From contig NZ_BHZI01000008.1 in assembly GCF_004305975.1 (NCBI RefSeq), positions 1 to 45,347 of the forward strand: a stretch of 45,347 nt of DNA. The letters are read 5' to 3'. The stretch comes from Streptomyces otsuchiensis. Lineage in GTDB: Bacteria; Actinomycetota; Actinomycetes; Streptomycetales; Streptomycetaceae. Positions 13,567-22,217 of this stretch are shown here, one piece after another; positions within the stretch are counted from its first letter, which is position 1; every line of letters begins with the position of its first letter. Position numbers and translations under genes: made by a program. Under the pieces are notes generated by a model. That model searched no databases. It had not been told where the DNA came from and saw only the letters and a program-made list of their open reading frames with translations.

Positions 13567-14835
13567 TCAGGCGGTCTCGCGGACGGCGCGTGCCAGGATG
13601 CGCAGACCCTCGTCCAGCTCCCCGGGTGAGATGGTCAGCGCCGGCAGCAGCTTGACGACCTCGCTCTCCGGGCCGGAGGACTCGATCAGCAGCCCGAGGT
13701 CGAAGGCGCGCTTGCAGATCTTGTTGGCGCGCTCCTTGTCGGGGAACTCCATGCCCCAGACCAGGCCACGGCCACGGAAGTGGGCGCCGCTGTCCGGGTT
13801 CTCGCGGACGATGCCGGCCATCGCGGCCTCGACCTGCTCACCGCGGGCCATCGTCTGCTTCTCCATCTGGCCGTCGTGCCAGTAGGCGTCCAGCGCGGCG
13901 GCGGCGGTCACGAACGCCGGGTTGTTGCCGCGGAAGGTGCCGTTGTGCTCGCCCGGCTCCCAGACGTCCAGCTCCGGCTTGAACAGCGTGAGCGCCAGGG
14001 GCAGTCCGTAGCCGCTGATGGACTTCGAGACGGTGATGATGTCCGGCGAGATGCCCGCCTCCTCGAAGGAGAAGAAGGCACCGGTGCGGCCGCATCCCAT
14101 CTGGATGTCGTCGACGATCAGCAGCATGTCGTAGCGCTTGCACAGGTCGGCCAGCGCACGCAGCCACTCGGCGCGCGCGACGTTGATGCCGCCCTCGCCC
14201 TGGACCGTCTCGACGATCACGGCGGCGGGCTGGTTCAGCCCGGAACCGGAGTCCTCCAGCAGCCGCTCGAACCAGATGAAGTCCGGGGTGCGGCCGTCGA
14301 GGTAGTCGTCGAACGGCATCGGGGTGCCGTGCACCAGTGGGATGCCGGCGCCGGCCCGCTTGAAGGCGTTGCCGGTCACCGCCAGGGAGCCCAGCGACAT
14401 GCCGTGGAAGGCGTTGGTGAAGGAGACGATCGACTCCCGGCCCTTGACCTTGCGGGCCAGCTTCAGCGCCGACTCCACCGCGTTGGTGCCGGTCGGCCCG
14501 GGGAACATCACCTTGTGGTCCATGTCGCGGGGCCGCAGGATGACGTCCCGGAAGGTCTCCAGGAACGCCCGCTTGGCGGTCGTCGACATGTCCAGGCCGT
14601 GGGTGATGCCGTCGCGCTCCAGGTAGTCCAGGAGCGCCCGTTTCAGCACGGGGTTGTTGTGACCGTAGTTGAGTGACCCCGCGCCCGCGAAGAAGTCGAG
14701 GTAGCGGTGGCCGTCCTCGTCGAAGAGGTAGCTGCCCCGCGCCTGGTCGAAGATCGCGGGCCAACCGCGGCAGTAGCTGCGTACTTCCGACTCGACGGTC
14801 TCGAAGACACTGAGGTCGGGCTGGGTGATCGTCAC
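13567..14835 (-). CDS. ectB: Diaminobutyrate--2-oxoglutarate transaminase
   Basis: 422 residues, class III PLP aminotransferase. It makes L-2,4-diaminobutyrate from aspartate semialdehyde with glutamate as donor, the first ectoine step. Visible: FFAGAGSLNYGHNNPVLKRA, FPGPTGTNAVESALKLARK, TNAFHGMSLGSLAVTGN, VDDIQMGCGRTG with the PLP Asp, and the catalytic Lys in TVSKSISGYGLPL. The start is a GTG after AGGAGAGAACGCC. It lies between ectA and ectC, each separated by unusually long gaps. Confidence 0.97.
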   Translation of the reverse strand: MTITQPDLSVFETVESEVRSYCRGWPAIFDQARGSYLFDEDGHRYLDFFAGAGSLNYGHNNPVLKRALLDYLERDGITHGLDMSTTAKRAFLETFRDVILRPRDMDHKVMFPGPTGTNAVESALKLARKVKGRESIVSFTNAFHGMSLGSLAVTGNAFKRAGAGIPLVHGTPMPFDDYLDGRTPDFIWFERLLEDSGSGLNQPAAVIVETVQGEGGINVARAEWLRALADLCKRYDMLLIVDDIQMGCGRTGAFFSFEEAGISPDIITVSKSISGYGLPLALTLFKPELDVWEPGEHNGTFRGNNPAFVTAAAALDAYWHDGQMEKQTMARGEQVEAAMAGIVRENPDSGAHFRGRGLVWGMEFPDKERANKICKRAFDLGLLIESSGPESEVVKLLPALTISPGELDEGLRILARAVRETA

Positions 14836-15065
14836 GGCGTTCTCTCCTGGGACTCGGTGCGGGCGGTTGCGTGCCGGGGGCGCCCGGCGAGGTGCTGCGG
14901 GGACCGGCGCGTCGGCCTCCGGTGGACGTCGCGCTGCGCGGCGGGGTGCGGTACGGGGTGGTCCGAACGTGGAGCCGGCGCGGCGCTGCCCGGTACGTCG
15001 TCGTCCGGTGCTGCGGCGCGGTGCGTGGTGCGGAGGCGGTCCGGTCGGTGGTGCGCGGTGGTGCG
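14836..15065 (-). other. Unusually long ectA-ectB spacer
   Basis: 230 bp without a convincing gene. In the mRNA sense it is rich in CAC/ACC runs (for example gcaccaccgcgcaccaccg) and poor in U, unlike coding DNA around it. Such C-rich, weakly structured RNA is what Rho loads on, so a polarity element is one possibility; a simple expanded repeat is another. Confidence 0.4.
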
Positions 15066-15617
15066 TCAGTGACCGTCGACGGGTCCGATCCGGTGGAGGA
15101 CCTCGGGCTCGTGGCCGCTCTCGGGGAACACGTCGGGGTCGAACAGCGTGTCGCTGCGCATCGGGGCGCCGCGCCGTTCGGCGAAGGAGGTGAACAGCCG
15201 GTTCGACGGGGTGTTGTCCGGGGTGACCGTGGTCTCCACGAACGCCACGTCCAGTTCCTCCGCGGTGCGGTCGACCAGTGCGCCGAGCATTGCCGCGGCC
15301 AGCCCGCGTCCGCGCTGGCTGTGGTCGACGGCGACCTGCCAGACGAAGAGGGTGCGCTGATCCTGCGGGCGCAGATAGCCGGTGACGAACCCGACGGGGG
15401 ACCCGTCCGCGTCCCGTGCCACGATCGACGTGGCACTGTGGTCGCGGCACCACAGCAGGTAGCTGTAGGAGGAGTTGAGGTCGAGAACCCGGGAGTCGCG
15501 CGCGATGCGCCAGAGCGCCGCGCCGTCCTCCAGTCGTGGATAGTCGAGCTTCAATCCTTCGGGCTTTTCTGCGCTTTTACTGGGGGCACGTGCATGGTCT
15601 GCTTGTGCGGAGGTCAT
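15066..15617 (-). CDS. ectA: Diaminobutyrate acetyltransferase
   Basis: 183 residues, GNAT fold. EctA acetylates L-2,4-diaminobutyrate at the gamma amino group. Visible: LDYPRLEDGAALWRIARDS, LDLNSSYSYLLWCRDH (a strong EctA stretch), FVWQVAVDHSQRGRGLAAAM with the acetyl-CoA motif RGRGLA, and VETTVTPDNTPSNRLFTSFA. The ATG at 15617 is preferred because upstream frame residues are unlike the family. First gene of ectABCD; its promoter should lie in 15618-16014. Confidence 0.97.
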   Translation of the reverse strand: MTSAQADHARAPSKSAEKPEGLKLDYPRLEDGAALWRIARDSRVLDLNSSYSYLLWCRDHSATSIVARDADGSPVGFVTGYLRPQDQRTLFVWQVAVDHSQRGRGLAAAMLGALVDRTAEELDVAFVETTVTPDNTPSNRLFTSFAERRGAPMRSDTLFDPDVFPESGHEPEVLHRIGPVDGH

Positions 15618-16014
15618 GTCTATCGAATTTACCCAGCAAATGGGAAGATTGCATCGCCAGGCGCGGTTCACACAGCGCTCGATCCATGCTACGGGGAACC
15701 CGGTGAAACCGACCTCAAACCGGCTCGTTCTGCGGCTTTTGTGGTGACATTCCCGTGCAGATCGGGCACGGTGTTGGCTTGGTCACAGATCCGTAACGTC
15801 ACCGACATCTGCAACCGCCAATCGTTGATCCGGTGAAACCGAATACGTTTTGTTTAGCCTTCCACGATCGGGGCAGCAGCAGATGGGCGGCTAGCCTCGT
15901 GTGGCGGATGAGAATTCTGGTGAGATCGTCTCCCGCAGAATCCCCGCGTGGAATCCCCGAAGAATCCCGGCGCCGACCGGTGCGCCGCGAGCGCGGAACT
16001 CGTAGCCTGCCGCC
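15618..16014. promoter_or_regulatory. Divergent region between ectA and the amidohydrolase gene
   Basis: 397 bp, lower in GC than the genes. The 13-mer ccggtgaaaccga occurs twice in direct orientation, at 15700-15712 and 15830-15842, 130 bp apart, and could bind a regulator of the osmoprotectant genes. At the right end TAGCCT (16003-16008) lies 6 bases before the ATG at 16015, the pattern of a leaderless promoter. The ectA promoter itself was not pinned down. Confidence 0.5.
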
Positions 16015-17124
16015 ATGACTTCCCGCCTGGAGCGACCGGTACTGCACATCCGGGGCCGCGTGCTGACCGGCCCCGGACCCGAGGACGTACTCGACGAGCT
16101 GTGGGCCGTCGACGGCCGGGTCAGCCTCACCCGCCCCACCGCCGGCGCGGACGACGCGGTCACCGTCACCGGATGGGCGCTGCCCGGGCTCATCGACGCC
16201 CACTGCCACATCGGCCTCGACGGCCACGGCGCCATCGACGCCGCCGCGGCGGAGAAGCAGGCCGTCATCGAGCGCGAGGCCGGGGCGCTGCTGCTCCGCG
16301 ACGCCGGCTCGCCCTCCGACACGCGCTGGATCGACGACCGCGAGGACCTGCCCCGGGTGGTGCGCGCCGGCCGTCACATCGCCCGCCCCCGCCGTTACAT
16401 CCGCAACTACGGCCATGAGATCGAGCCCGCGGAACTGCCCGAGTACGTCCGCCGGGAGGCGCGCGCCGGAGACGGCTGGGTCAAGCTCGTCGGCGACTGG
16501 ATCGACCGCGACCGGGGCGACCTCGCGCCGTGCTGGCCCGCCGACGCGCTCCGGGAGGCGATCGCCGCCGCCCACGAGGAGGGCGCCCGCGTCACCGCCC
16601 ACTGCTTCTCCGAGGAGTCGCTGCCCGACCTGCTCGCCGCCGGGGTGGACTGCGTGGAGCACGCCACCGGGCTCAGTGAGCGGACCATCCCGCTCTTCGC
16701 CGAACAGGGCGTCGCCATCGTCCCCACGCTGGTCAACATCGCGACCTTCCCGCAGCTCGCGGCGGCGGGCGAGGCCAAGTTCCCGCGCTGGGCCGCCCAT
16801 ATGCGGCGCCTCCACGAGGGGCGCCACGCCACCGTCCGGGCCGCCTGGGAGGCCGGCGTCCCCGTCTACCCCGGCACCGACGCCGGGGGCACCATCGCGC
16901 ACGGACTGATCGCCGAGGAGATCGCCGAACTCGTCCGGGCGGGCATTCCCGCCCCGGACGTGGTCGCGGCGGCGTCCTGGGGCGGGCGCGCCTGGCTGGG
17001 CCGCCCCGGGCTGACTGAGGGTGCCCCGGCCGACCTGGTGGTCTACGAGGACGACCCCCGGCGCGACGTCCGTGTGCTCGCCGCGCCCCGGCGCGTGGTG
17101 CTGCGCGGGCGCGTCGTGGCCTGA
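16015..17124 (+). CDS. Metal-dependent amidohydrolase
   Basis: 369 residues. It shows the amidohydrolase superfamily layout: small beta-sandwich at both ends and a TIM barrel with HCH in LPGLIDAHCHIGLDGHG (about residues 57-73), a candidate carboxylated lysine in GWVKLVGDW, His in VTAHCFSEE and CVEHATG, and the metal/catalytic Asp in YPGTDAGGT. Similar to imidazolonepropionase/prolidase-like members of unknown substrate. The mRNA is probably leaderless: a TAGCCT -10 box sits 6 bases before the ATG. It stands alone, divergent from ectA. Confidence 0.88.
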   Translation: MTSRLERPVLHIRGRVLTGPGPEDVLDELWAVDGRVSLTRPTAGADDAVTVTGWALPGLIDAHCHIGLDGHGAIDAAAAEKQAVIEREAGALLLRDAGSPSDTRWIDDREDLPRVVRAGRHIARPRRYIRNYGHEIEPAELPEYVRREARAGDGWVKLVGDWIDRDRGDLAPCWPADALREAIAAAHEEGARVTAHCFSEESLPDLLAAGVDCVEHATGLSERTIPLFAEQGVAIVPTLVNIATFPQLAAAGEAKFPRWAAHMRRLHEGRHATVRAAWEAGVPVYPGTDAGGTIAHGLIAEEIAELVRAGIPAPDVVAAASWGGRAWLGRPGLTEGAPADLVVYEDDPRRDVRVLAAPRRVVLRGRVVA

Positions 17125-17299
17125 GCGCGCCTGCGGGCGCCCCCCGGCCGGCGGAGCGTGGCCCTCGTTCGCGCTCTCCCCGAGGTGCGCCCACCGGCGC
17201 CCGGCGAGACCTCGCGCGCCGTCCCGGCCCCCGCTCCTCGGGGCGGGGCGGCCCGCCCCGCGTCCCTGCTCGCGGAGGCGGCCTCGGCTAATCGCACAC
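17125..17299. other. Intergenic stretch after the amidohydrolase
   Basis: Part of a 328-bp gap. This section is very GC-rich with several short GGCGCC-type palindromes and no gene. A terminator for the amidohydrolase gene is expected but no single clean stem stands out. Confidence 0.3.
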
Positions 17300-17362
17300 C
17301 CTGACGGCATATGCCCGTACGGGTGAAGCCCGTCAGGAACACCCACATTCACCCGTACGGGC
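17300..17362 (+). promoter_or_regulatory. Nested perfect inverted repeats upstream of the surface protein gene
   Basis: GCCCGTACGGGTGAA at 17313-17327 is repeated in inverted orientation as TTCACCCGTACGGGC at 17348-17362. Each arm contains the 10-bp palindrome CCCGTACGGG. A second pair, CCTGACGG at 17300-17307 with CCGTCAGG at 17330-17337, overlaps it. Two identical palindromic sites 35 bp apart look like a double operator; as RNA it would form alternative hairpins. Confidence 0.6.
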
Positions 17363-17452
17363 GCCAAGGATGGCCAGGTCCCAGCCGCCGTCACGCCGGT
17401 GTCCCACCGGCGCGCAGCGGCGGCATCACCTTTTTCCGTGGGGGTTCCACCC

Positions 17453-18412
17453 GTGTACAACTCTGCCTTCCGCCGGTCCGGCCCACGCCGGGCGGCGGCG
17501 CTGCTCACCACCGCACTCCTGCTCGGGAGCGCCGCCCCGGCCGCCGCCACCGGCGGCGACGGGGAGGAGCGGGGCGATCAGGGCAAGGCGAGCGCCGCGG
17601 TGCTCCGGGCCGGCCTGGACGTCGCGCTGCTGAACAAGACCGTCGAACTGCCGCTGAGTGCCACGCTCAACGAGGTCCACGCTCCCGAGGGGGAGCGGGA
17701 AGCCGCCGAGAAGACGGCACTGACCGCCACCCTCGACGGCGTCGACCAGGGTCGCCCCTTCCACCTGCTGCGCGCCGACGTCGCCTCCGCACGCGCCGGC
17801 GTCGACGAGGAGACGGCCGAGGGCGAGGTCGAGATCGCCAAGGCGTCCGTCCACGTCCCCGGACTGCCGCTGCTCTCCGTGATCGAAGTGGAGGCGGTCA
17901 CCGCCCGCGCCACCTGCACCGCCGGCGAACAGCCGGAGGCCGAGGCCGGAATCGTCGGCCCGGTCACCGTCCTCGGCCAGACCGTCACCCTCACCGCGGG
18001 CGGCACCACCGCCGTCAACGTGCCCGGCGTCGGCGAGGTCCGGCTCGACCTCTCGCACCGGGAGACCACCGACAGCACCGCCGCGGCCACCGCCCTGGAA
18101 CTGGCCGTCTCCGTCAACCCCCTCAACCTGAACGTCGCCGAGGTCGACGGCGTCGTCACCCTCGCCGCCGCCAGCTGCGAGAGCCCAGCCGTCCAGGAGC
18201 CCGAGCCGAAGCCCGAACCCGAGCCGGAGCCCGAGCCCGAGGGCAAGACCCCGCAGACCGGGGGCGGCGAGGAGGTCGAGACCAAGACCCCCGACCTCGC
18301 GGCGACCGGCGGTAGCGCCACCACGCCCGTCGTGGCCGCCTGCGCCGCCGCGCTCGTCGGCGGCGGAGCCCTGATGCTCCTGCGCCGCCGAACGGCCGGC
18401 AAGCGCGACTGA
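17453..18412 (+). CDS. Sortase-anchored surface protein (SCO1860 family, LAATG)
   Basis: 319 residues. The N terminus has a signal peptide: basic FRRSGPRRAAAL, then a hydrophobic core TTALLLGSAAPAAA with likely cleavage near ATG-GDG. The body (about 40-240) is beta-rich with no known catalytic motif. A Pro/Glu repeat EPEPKPEPEPEPEPEG precedes the sorting signal PDLAATGGSA, a hydrophobic helix (VVAACAAALVGGGALMLLRR) and a basic tail. Class E sortases in Streptomyces use LAxTG; LAETG is usual in this family, LAATG here. The GTG at 17453 gives a normal signal peptide. I recall this family next to ectoine genes in S. coelicolor. Confidence 0.88.
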   Translation: MYNSAFRRSGPRRAAALLTTALLLGSAAPAAATGGDGEERGDQGKASAAVLRAGLDVALLNKTVELPLSATLNEVHAPEGEREAAEKTALTATLDGVDQGRPFHLLRADVASARAGVDEETAEGEVEIAKASVHVPGLPLLSVIEVEAVTARATCTAGEQPEAEAGIVGPVTVLGQTVTLTAGGTTAVNVPGVGEVRLDLSHRETTDSTAAATALELAVSVNPLNLNVAEVDGVVTLAAASCESPAVQEPEPKPEPEPEPEPEGKTPQTGGGEEVETKTPDLAATGGSATTPVVAACAAALVGGGALMLLRRRTAGKRD

Positions 18413-18446
18413 CCCACCCGCTCACGACCGGCCCACGCGGCCGACA

Positions 18447-18474
18447 GGGGGCCGGGCCACACGGCCCGGCCCCC
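18447..18474 (+). terminator. Hairpin terminator
   Basis: GGGGGCCGGGCC pairs perfectly with GGCCCGGCCCCC around a 4-nt loop, 35 bases after the surface protein stop. Confidence 0.8.
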
Positions 18475-18515
18475 GCGGGCGGCGACACCCGCCGCCCGTC
18501 CGCTACCGTCCGCCC

Positions 18516-19268
18516 ATGGCAATCGACGGCCCCCGCACCCCCGGCACCGCGCCCCGTGACGACACCGGCCCGCCGCACGCGCCGGAGCACCCACCGGCGC
18601 TGGCCCACGCCTGGCGCGCGCTGCTGGAGGCCGCCCGCCGCACCGTCACCGACGGCCTCGTCGTCGGCACCTCCGGCAACCTCTCGGTACGAGTCGGCGA
18701 CACCGTGCTGATCACCCCCACCGGCGTCCCCTACGACCGCCTCCGCCCCGATGACCTTCTCGCCGTTCGCACCGACGGCACCCGCGTGGCCGGAACCCTC
18801 GCCCCCACCAGCGAACTCCCGCTGCATCTCGCGGTCTACCGGCACACCGCCGCCACCGCCGTCGTCCACACCCACGCCGTGCACGCCACCGCCGTCTCCC
18901 TGCTCGTCGACGAGGTGCCGCCGGTCCACTACGTCACCGCCCTGCTCGGCGGGCCCGTCCGCGTCGCCCCCTACGCGCTCTACGGCAGCGAGGCGCTGGC
19001 CGCGCACGTCGTGGCCGCGCTCCGCGACCGCACCGGCTGCCTGCTGCGCAACCACGGAGCCGTCACCTACGGAACCGGCGACGGCGGACTGGACCAGGCA
19101 TACGAGCGCACCGCCCAGCTGGAGTGGATGTGCCGGGTCTGGCTCACCGCCGCCTCCGTCCCCGGCCCGCCGCCCAGCGTGCTGAGCGGAGCCGAGCTGG
19201 ACGAGGCCACCGCCCGGCTGCGCGGCTACGGCCAGCCCTCGCCACCCGTCCACGCTCACCCCGAGTGA
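18516..19268 (+). CDS. Class II aldolase/adducin family protein
   Basis: 250 residues. Family motifs: GLVVGTSGNLSVRVGD (phosphate-binding loop), ITPTGVPYDRLRPDDL, PTSELPLHLAVYRH with the catalytic Glu region, VVHTHAVHATAVS with the zinc His pair, and LLRNHGAVTYG with the third zinc His. These fit L-fuculose-phosphate aldolase-like enzymes; the true substrate is unknown. TACCGT lies 6 bases before the ATG, suggesting a leaderless mRNA. About 40 residues at the N terminus are disordered and Pro-rich. Confidence 0.9.
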   Translation: MAIDGPRTPGTAPRDDTGPPHAPEHPPALAHAWRALLEAARRTVTDGLVVGTSGNLSVRVGDTVLITPTGVPYDRLRPDDLLAVRTDGTRVAGTLAPTSELPLHLAVYRHTAATAVVHTHAVHATAVSLLVDEVPPVHYVTALLGGPVRVAPYALYGSEALAAHVVAALRDRTGCLLRNHGAVTYGTGDGGLDQAYERTAQLEWMCRVWLTAASVPGPPPSVLSGAELDEATARLRGYGQPSPPVHAHPE

Positions 19269-19364
19269 CGCGACCACAGTCGGCTGTCACCACCTTCGCC
19301 CCGGCCGTGACCTGAATCTCACCCGGCCGCGCGCGCCCACTCGCTCCCCGGAGAGCCGAGCGTC

Positions 19365-20513
19365 ATGGTGGAGCACATGCGCGCACGCACCGCGGCGGCC
19401 ACGACCGCCACCGCCCTGCTCGGCACCGGCGCGGCGATACTCGCCGCCGGCCGGTACGCCGGGAAGTCCGCCCTCCGCCCCGGCGCCGACCCCCCGGTGC
19501 CCGCCGGGTTCCGCCGCAGCGTGCGGACCGTGGTCAGCGGCGACCACGGCCACGTCACCTTCACCCGGACCCCCGACCCGCTGCCGCCCGGCCGCTACGC
19601 CGTCACCTGGCCGTCCGGACGCGCCGAACTCGGCCCGCCCGAAGCGGACTCCGGAACCACCGGCACTCCCCGCCGGCGGCTGCTGCGCCTCAGCGGAGCC
19701 CCGCCCGCCCCCGGCGACCGCGTCCGCCTCACGCCGCAGCTCTACACCGGTGACCCCCGCGGCGCCCTGGGCATCGACTTCGCCGACATCAGCATTCCGT
19801 CCGAACTCGGCCCCCTGCCCGCCTGGTTCGTCCCCGGAGAGCGCGACCTGTGGGTCATCGCCCTGCACGGCCTCGGCGCCACCCGCGAAGCGCCCATGAA
19901 CCTCCTGCCGTTCCTCACCGGCCAGGGCTTCCCCGTGCTGATCCCCAGCTACCGGGGAGACCCCGGCACCCGCGGCCCACGCGACCGCCTCTCCCGCCTC
20001 GGCGCCACCGAGTGGCGGGACGCCGACGCCGCGCTGCGCCACGCCGCCGGATACGGTGCCCGCCGCGTGCTGCTGCTGGGCTGGTCCGTCGGCGCCACCA
20101 TGGCCCTCCACACCGCCACCGCGTCGCCGCTGCGCCGCCGGATCGCCGGGCTCGTCCTGGACTCCCCGGTGCTGCGCCGCGACTCCACCACGCGTGCGCT
20201 CGCCGCCGAACGCGGCGCCCGCGGCCCGCTGCTGCCGCTGGCCGTCCGCGCGGCCGAGGGCGCCGCCCGGCTCGGACCGGACACCCCGCCCCTGCTCCCG
20301 CTGCGGCCCTCCGGCGCGACACTGCCGGTCCTCATCGCCCACGGCCCGGACGACCACATCGCACCCTGGGAACCCTCCCGGGACCTCGCCGCCCGGCACC
20401 CGGAGAGCGTCGTCACCCATGTCGCCCGCCGCGCCGGCCACGCCGCGATGTGGAACGCCGACCCCGAAAGCTACGAGGAGGCGCTGCGCCGGTTCGTCAC
20501 CCCCCTGGCGTGA
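19365..20513 (+). CDS. Alpha/beta hydrolase
   Basis: 382 residues (or 378 from the ATG at 19377). A hydrophobic N-terminal segment (TAAATTATALLGTGAAILAA) may anchor it in the membrane or act as a signal. The hydrolase core has the nucleophile elbow GWSVG near residue 240, the acid in GPDDHIAPW near 328 and His in RRAGHAAMW near 357, with an oxyanion region ALHGLGATRE. The family covers esterases and peptidases; the substrate cannot be assigned. No clear partner gene. Confidence 0.85.
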   Translation: MVEHMRARTAAATTATALLGTGAAILAAGRYAGKSALRPGADPPVPAGFRRSVRTVVSGDHGHVTFTRTPDPLPPGRYAVTWPSGRAELGPPEADSGTTGTPRRRLLRLSGAPPAPGDRVRLTPQLYTGDPRGALGIDFADISIPSELGPLPAWFVPGERDLWVIALHGLGATREAPMNLLPFLTGQGFPVLIPSYRGDPGTRGPRDRLSRLGATEWRDADAALRHAAGYGARRVLLLGWSVGATMALHTATASPLRRRIAGLVLDSPVLRRDSTTRALAAERGARGPLLPLAVRAAEGAARLGPDTPPLLPLRPSGATLPVLIAHGPDDHIAPWEPSRDLAARHPESVVTHVARRAGHAAMWNADPESYEEALRRFVTPLA

Positions 20514-20643
20514 CCGGGGCGGGCGTCGGGATCCGGCCGCCGGTGGCGCACCACCGCTCCCGGGCGTCCCGCCGACCTCGTCCGTTCCCGCCAACAGGGG
20601 GTGCGGTTTGGGGAATCGGAGGGGCACCAGGAACACTGTTTCC

Positions 20644-22059
20644 GTGACGTCCCGTACCCCGCGAGACACCAGACTGCGTTCCGTCCCCAGGACGGCCATC
20701 GCGACGGCCCACCGCTCCGTGGCGCAGGGCCGCTCCCGTCCGGCCCCCAGGCCACCCGCTGCCCTGACACCTCGTGACGGGCTCGCCCGGCAGGCACGCG
20801 CCGCGCTGGGCGAGGCCGTACGCGCCGCCCGCTGGGCCGTGGCCGTCGGCCACTCCCCGCTCGCGCCCGCCGCGCCGTCCGGTGAACCCGGCGGCGCACC
20901 CGGCCCGGAACGGGCCGCCGCCGACCTCCGGATGCCCCCCGACCAGCTCCAGACCCACTGGGACCGCGCCCGTCTGGCCGGCCTGGTGGAGATCCACGAC
21001 GACACCGTGCGGGCAGGCTGGCGGCTGCGCGCCTGGGACCGCGACGACTCGGCGGTACTGCGCGGCTGGGTCGCGCTGTTCGACGCCTGGTCCCTGGCCC
21101 ACCCGGCGCCACCCGGCGCCGACCCCGCCCTCGTGGGCGAGGCGATCGTCGCCGCGCCCCAGTTCCTCTCGGTGATGCACCTGTCGGCGGGGCCGGTCAC
21201 CGAACCGGTGCTGCTCGAACTGCTCACCAAGCGGATCGACGAGCTGCGCGCCGAGCGTGCTGAGCGGGACGCGGGCGGTGGTGCCGACACCGGGCCGTCG
21301 CCCACCGCGGAGCAACTGGCCGAACTGCTCGGCTGGGCCCTCGACGGCTTCGCCGGCGTCGGCGCCCTGACCCGCTGCCACGACCCCGGTGAGGACGGCC
21401 AGGCCGTCCTCACCCCCCTCGGCAACTGGGCGGTGTGGGTCAAGCTCGAACAGATCTGTGTCGCGGCGCAGAGCCCGGCGGGCAACATCGAGCAGAGCGC
21501 GGAGGACATGCTGCGCGGCTGCGTCCGGCTCACCCCCGGACCGGCCCGCGACGAGTACCGGGCCTGGCTCGCCGCCCGCACCACCGGCCCCGCCGTCACC
21601 GAGTTGCTCACCGCCGCCCGCGGTGAGGACGCGCTGATCCGGGCGCTCGCCTTCGAGGCGCTGCGCGTGGTCGGCGCCCCCGCCGAGACGGCCGTCCGTG
21701 CGGCCGCGGGCGAGACCACGCTGCGGCCCTACGCCCTGCTCTGGCTCGCCGAGCACGACGGGGCCGACCCCGAGGACCTGGCCGCCGACGCCTCCGGCGT
21801 CCTCACCCGCGAGGAGGCGACGTGGCTGTGGGTGGACACCGCGGCCGCCGTCTCCGACCACGGCGAGGGCCGGCTGCTCGTGGAGCACCTGGAGTCCTCC
21901 GGTCATGACTCGATGACCCGGCTCCTCGCCGAGGTCCGGGCCACCGGGCATCCCCGCACCGTGCAGGTGCTGGTGGCGCTCGCTGCTGAGCACCCGGACC
22001 CGGTGCTGGCCCGCGTGGTGCGCCGGGCGGCGTTCCAGGTGCACACCGGGGAGGGGTGA
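20644..22059 (+). CDS. Hypothetical protein, 471 residues, helical
   Basis: Start at the GTG at 20644; the frame is open further upstream, but that part overlaps the previous gene. The first 40 residues are Arg/Pro-rich. The rest is alpha-helical, with PADQLQTHWDRARLAGLVEI-like winged-helix-style segment around residues 100-120 and, in the C-terminal 170 residues, HEAT-like helical pairs (LIRALAFEALRVVGAPAETA, LRPYALLWLAEHDGADPEDL, TVQVLVALAAEHPDPVLARV). It resembles Streptomyces conserved proteins without known function. No signal peptide or membrane segment. Confidence 0.75.
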   Translation: MTSRTPRDTRLRSVPRTAIATAHRSVAQGRSRPAPRPPAALTPRDGLARQARAALGEAVRAARWAVAVGHSPLAPAAPSGEPGGAPGPERAAADLRMPPDQLQTHWDRARLAGLVEIHDDTVRAGWRLRAWDRDDSAVLRGWVALFDAWSLAHPAPPGADPALVGEAIVAAPQFLSVMHLSAGPVTEPVLLELLTKRIDELRAERAERDAGGGADTGPSPTAEQLAELLGWALDGFAGVGALTRCHDPGEDGQAVLTPLGNWAVWVKLEQICVAAQSPAGNIEQSAEDMLRGCVRLTPGPARDEYRAWLAARTTGPAVTELLTAARGEDALIRALAFEALRVVGAPAETAVRAAAGETTLRPYALLWLAEHDGADPEDLAADASGVLTREEATWLWVDTAAAVSDHGEGRLLVEHLESSGHDSMTRLLAEVRATGHPRTVQVLVALAAEHPDPVLARVVRRAAFQVHTGEG

Positions 22060-22217
22060 GGCAGGCCGGTCGTCCCGGGCGCGTCCCCGTCCCGTCCGGC
22101 GCGCGTGTCCCCGTCCGTCGTGCCCCGTACCTCCCACTCAGCCGGGCGGTACGGGGGGCGGGACGCGGCCACGGCCGTCGCTTCCGCCGCCCGGCGAAAA
22201 GCGGTTGCCCCGGCCCG

